Shown: piece after piece, positions 24,044-24,309 of the stretch
Layout of the letters: every line of letters begins with the position of its first letter
How positions within the stretch are numbered: position 1 is the first letter of the stretch
Assembly: GCA_910588215.1 (NCBI GenBank)
Contig: CAJUQJ010000051.1
Span: 1 to 24,309 of the forward strand
Reading direction: 5' to 3'
From: an uncultured Lachnospiraceae bacterium
GTDB lineage: Bacteria; Bacillota; Clostridia; Lachnospirales; Lachnospiraceae
Length of the DNA stretch: 24,309 nt
Translations under genes and position numbers: made by a program
The notes under the pieces: model-generated
Told to the model about the DNA's origin: nothing
The model's database searches: none
What the model saw: only the letters and a program-made list of their open reading frames with translations

Positions 24044-24253
24044 ATGAAAGAATTAAAAATAACAAAGGAACTTGCAAGGGCGGCGAAATACTATTTAATT
24101 ATGGAAGAAGCAAGCGACTTCCGGGAAGCGCATAAAAATTTCATTGAAAAGTTAGAGGAATACCAGAGGGCGGAAGGTTTATCAGATGAAGAAGCGCAAA
24201 ACTTAGTATTTGCTGCGGCTGAAATTCTGAAAAATAGAAAGGAAGGAATTTAA
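24044..24253 (+). CDS. Small helical protein of unknown function, 69 aa
   Basis: I do not recognise this protein. It has 69 residues, is charged and apparently all-helical: MKELKITKELARAAKYYLI, then a Glu/Lys/Ala-rich stretch ending EILKNRKEGI. It has no Cys, membrane or signal segment. AAAGGCGGGG lies 7-12 bases before ATG 24044, directly after the strong regulated promoter, so it is the first gene of the putative element operon. Its codons favour AAA and AT-ending forms, unlike the host genes to the left, which supports foreign origin. Size and position would suit a small regulator, a DNA-binding accessory protein or an anti-defence factor, but no motif decides between these. Confidence 0.8.
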   Translation: MKELKITKELARAAKYYLIMEEASDFREAHKNFIEKLEEYQRAEGLSDEEAQNLVFAAAEILKNRKEGI

Positions 24254-24255
24254 TC

Positions 24256-24309
24256 ATGAAAACAAAGGAAATCGGGGAAGCAATCACAAACTTTTTAAAC
24301 ACGGATCCG
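24256..24309 (+). CDS. Second element gene, 5' end only
   Basis: Only the first 18 codons are inside the window: MKTKEIGEAITNFLNTDP. GGAAGG (24241-24246) lies 9 bases before ATG 24256, and the start is 2 bases after the previous stop, so the genes are coupled. The fragment is too short to identify; it reads as an amphipathic helix. The frame runs off the end of the window. Confidence 0.65.
   Translation, partial: MKTKEIGEAITNFLNTDP

Larger units (their letters stand above)
23869..24309. mobile_element. Putative left end of an integrative element inserted in miaB (partial)
   Basis: From about 23869 the sequence no longer matches miaB and becomes more A-rich. It contains an inward-facing terminator, an operator-controlled promoter, and two small genes with consistent ribosome sites. 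This layout fits the end of an integrated conjugative or mobilisable element or a prophage. No integrase, terminal repeat or second att site can be seen because the window ends 440 bases in. The exact junction is only estimated from where MiaB similarity stops. Confidence 0.6.

Noticed and set aside
24303..24308. GGATCC (BamHI site) at the very end of the window, possibly a cloning junction
   Set aside because: A single six-base site is expected by chance, the reading frame continues through it, and no vector sequence is seen.

Overview
The window looks like a chromosomal segment of a low-to-mid G+C Clostridia, most probably a Lachnospiraceae gut-type bacterium. I infer this from gene content and order (rpmB divergent from asp23-fakA-recG; the sporulation pair ytfI/gerW; serC-serA next to a DUF1015 gene), from strong AGGAGG-type ribosome sites and TTGACA/TATAAT promoters, and from protein sequence style. 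The genus cannot be settled from sequence alone.

Layout. 1-4.5 kb: serC and serA (serine synthesis from 3-phosphoglycerate) behind a good sigma-A promoter, a convergent small gene of unknown function, a ~200 bp hairpin-rich inverted-repeat element, and a DUF1015 gene with its own promoter. 4.6-8.1 kb: glgB (glycogen branching enzyme with an unusual charged C-terminal tail) and an MscS-type channel. 8.2-14.6 kb: a cell-division and envelope block: zapA with promoter and terminator, a U32 'peptidase' (probably an Fe-S RNA hydroxylase), an FtsW/RodA/SpoVE glycosyltransferase whose 3' end overlaps a class B PBP gene, and a Nudix hydrolase. 14.6-17.3 kb: a small conserved unknown, DUF2953 (ytfI) and gerW/ytfJ as in sporulating Bacilli, a tiny two-helix membrane protein, and a coiled-coil/J-domain protein. 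17.5-23.3 kb: rpmB on the minus strand with promoter and terminator, then asp23, fakA, recG and degV. FakA and DegV are the two halves of the fatty-acid kinase system, so this cluster probably links exogenous fatty-acid activation with housekeeping DNA repair.

23.3-24.3 kb is the most unusual part. A second inverted-repeat element (168 bp) and a run of hairpins precede miaB. miaB reads normally for 51 codons, through its first iron-sulfur motif, and then breaks into foreign sequence with a stop four codons later. Immediately inside the break are a strong inward-facing terminator, a strong promoter overlaid by two tandem palindromic operator-like sites, and two small A-rich genes (the second cut by the window end). 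The simplest reading is the left end of an integrative element inserted in miaB, with an insulated, repressor-controlled early operon. No integrase, far end or second att site is visible, so the element's type is unknown.

No tRNA, rRNA, CRISPR array, or riboswitch of a class I can recognise was found.
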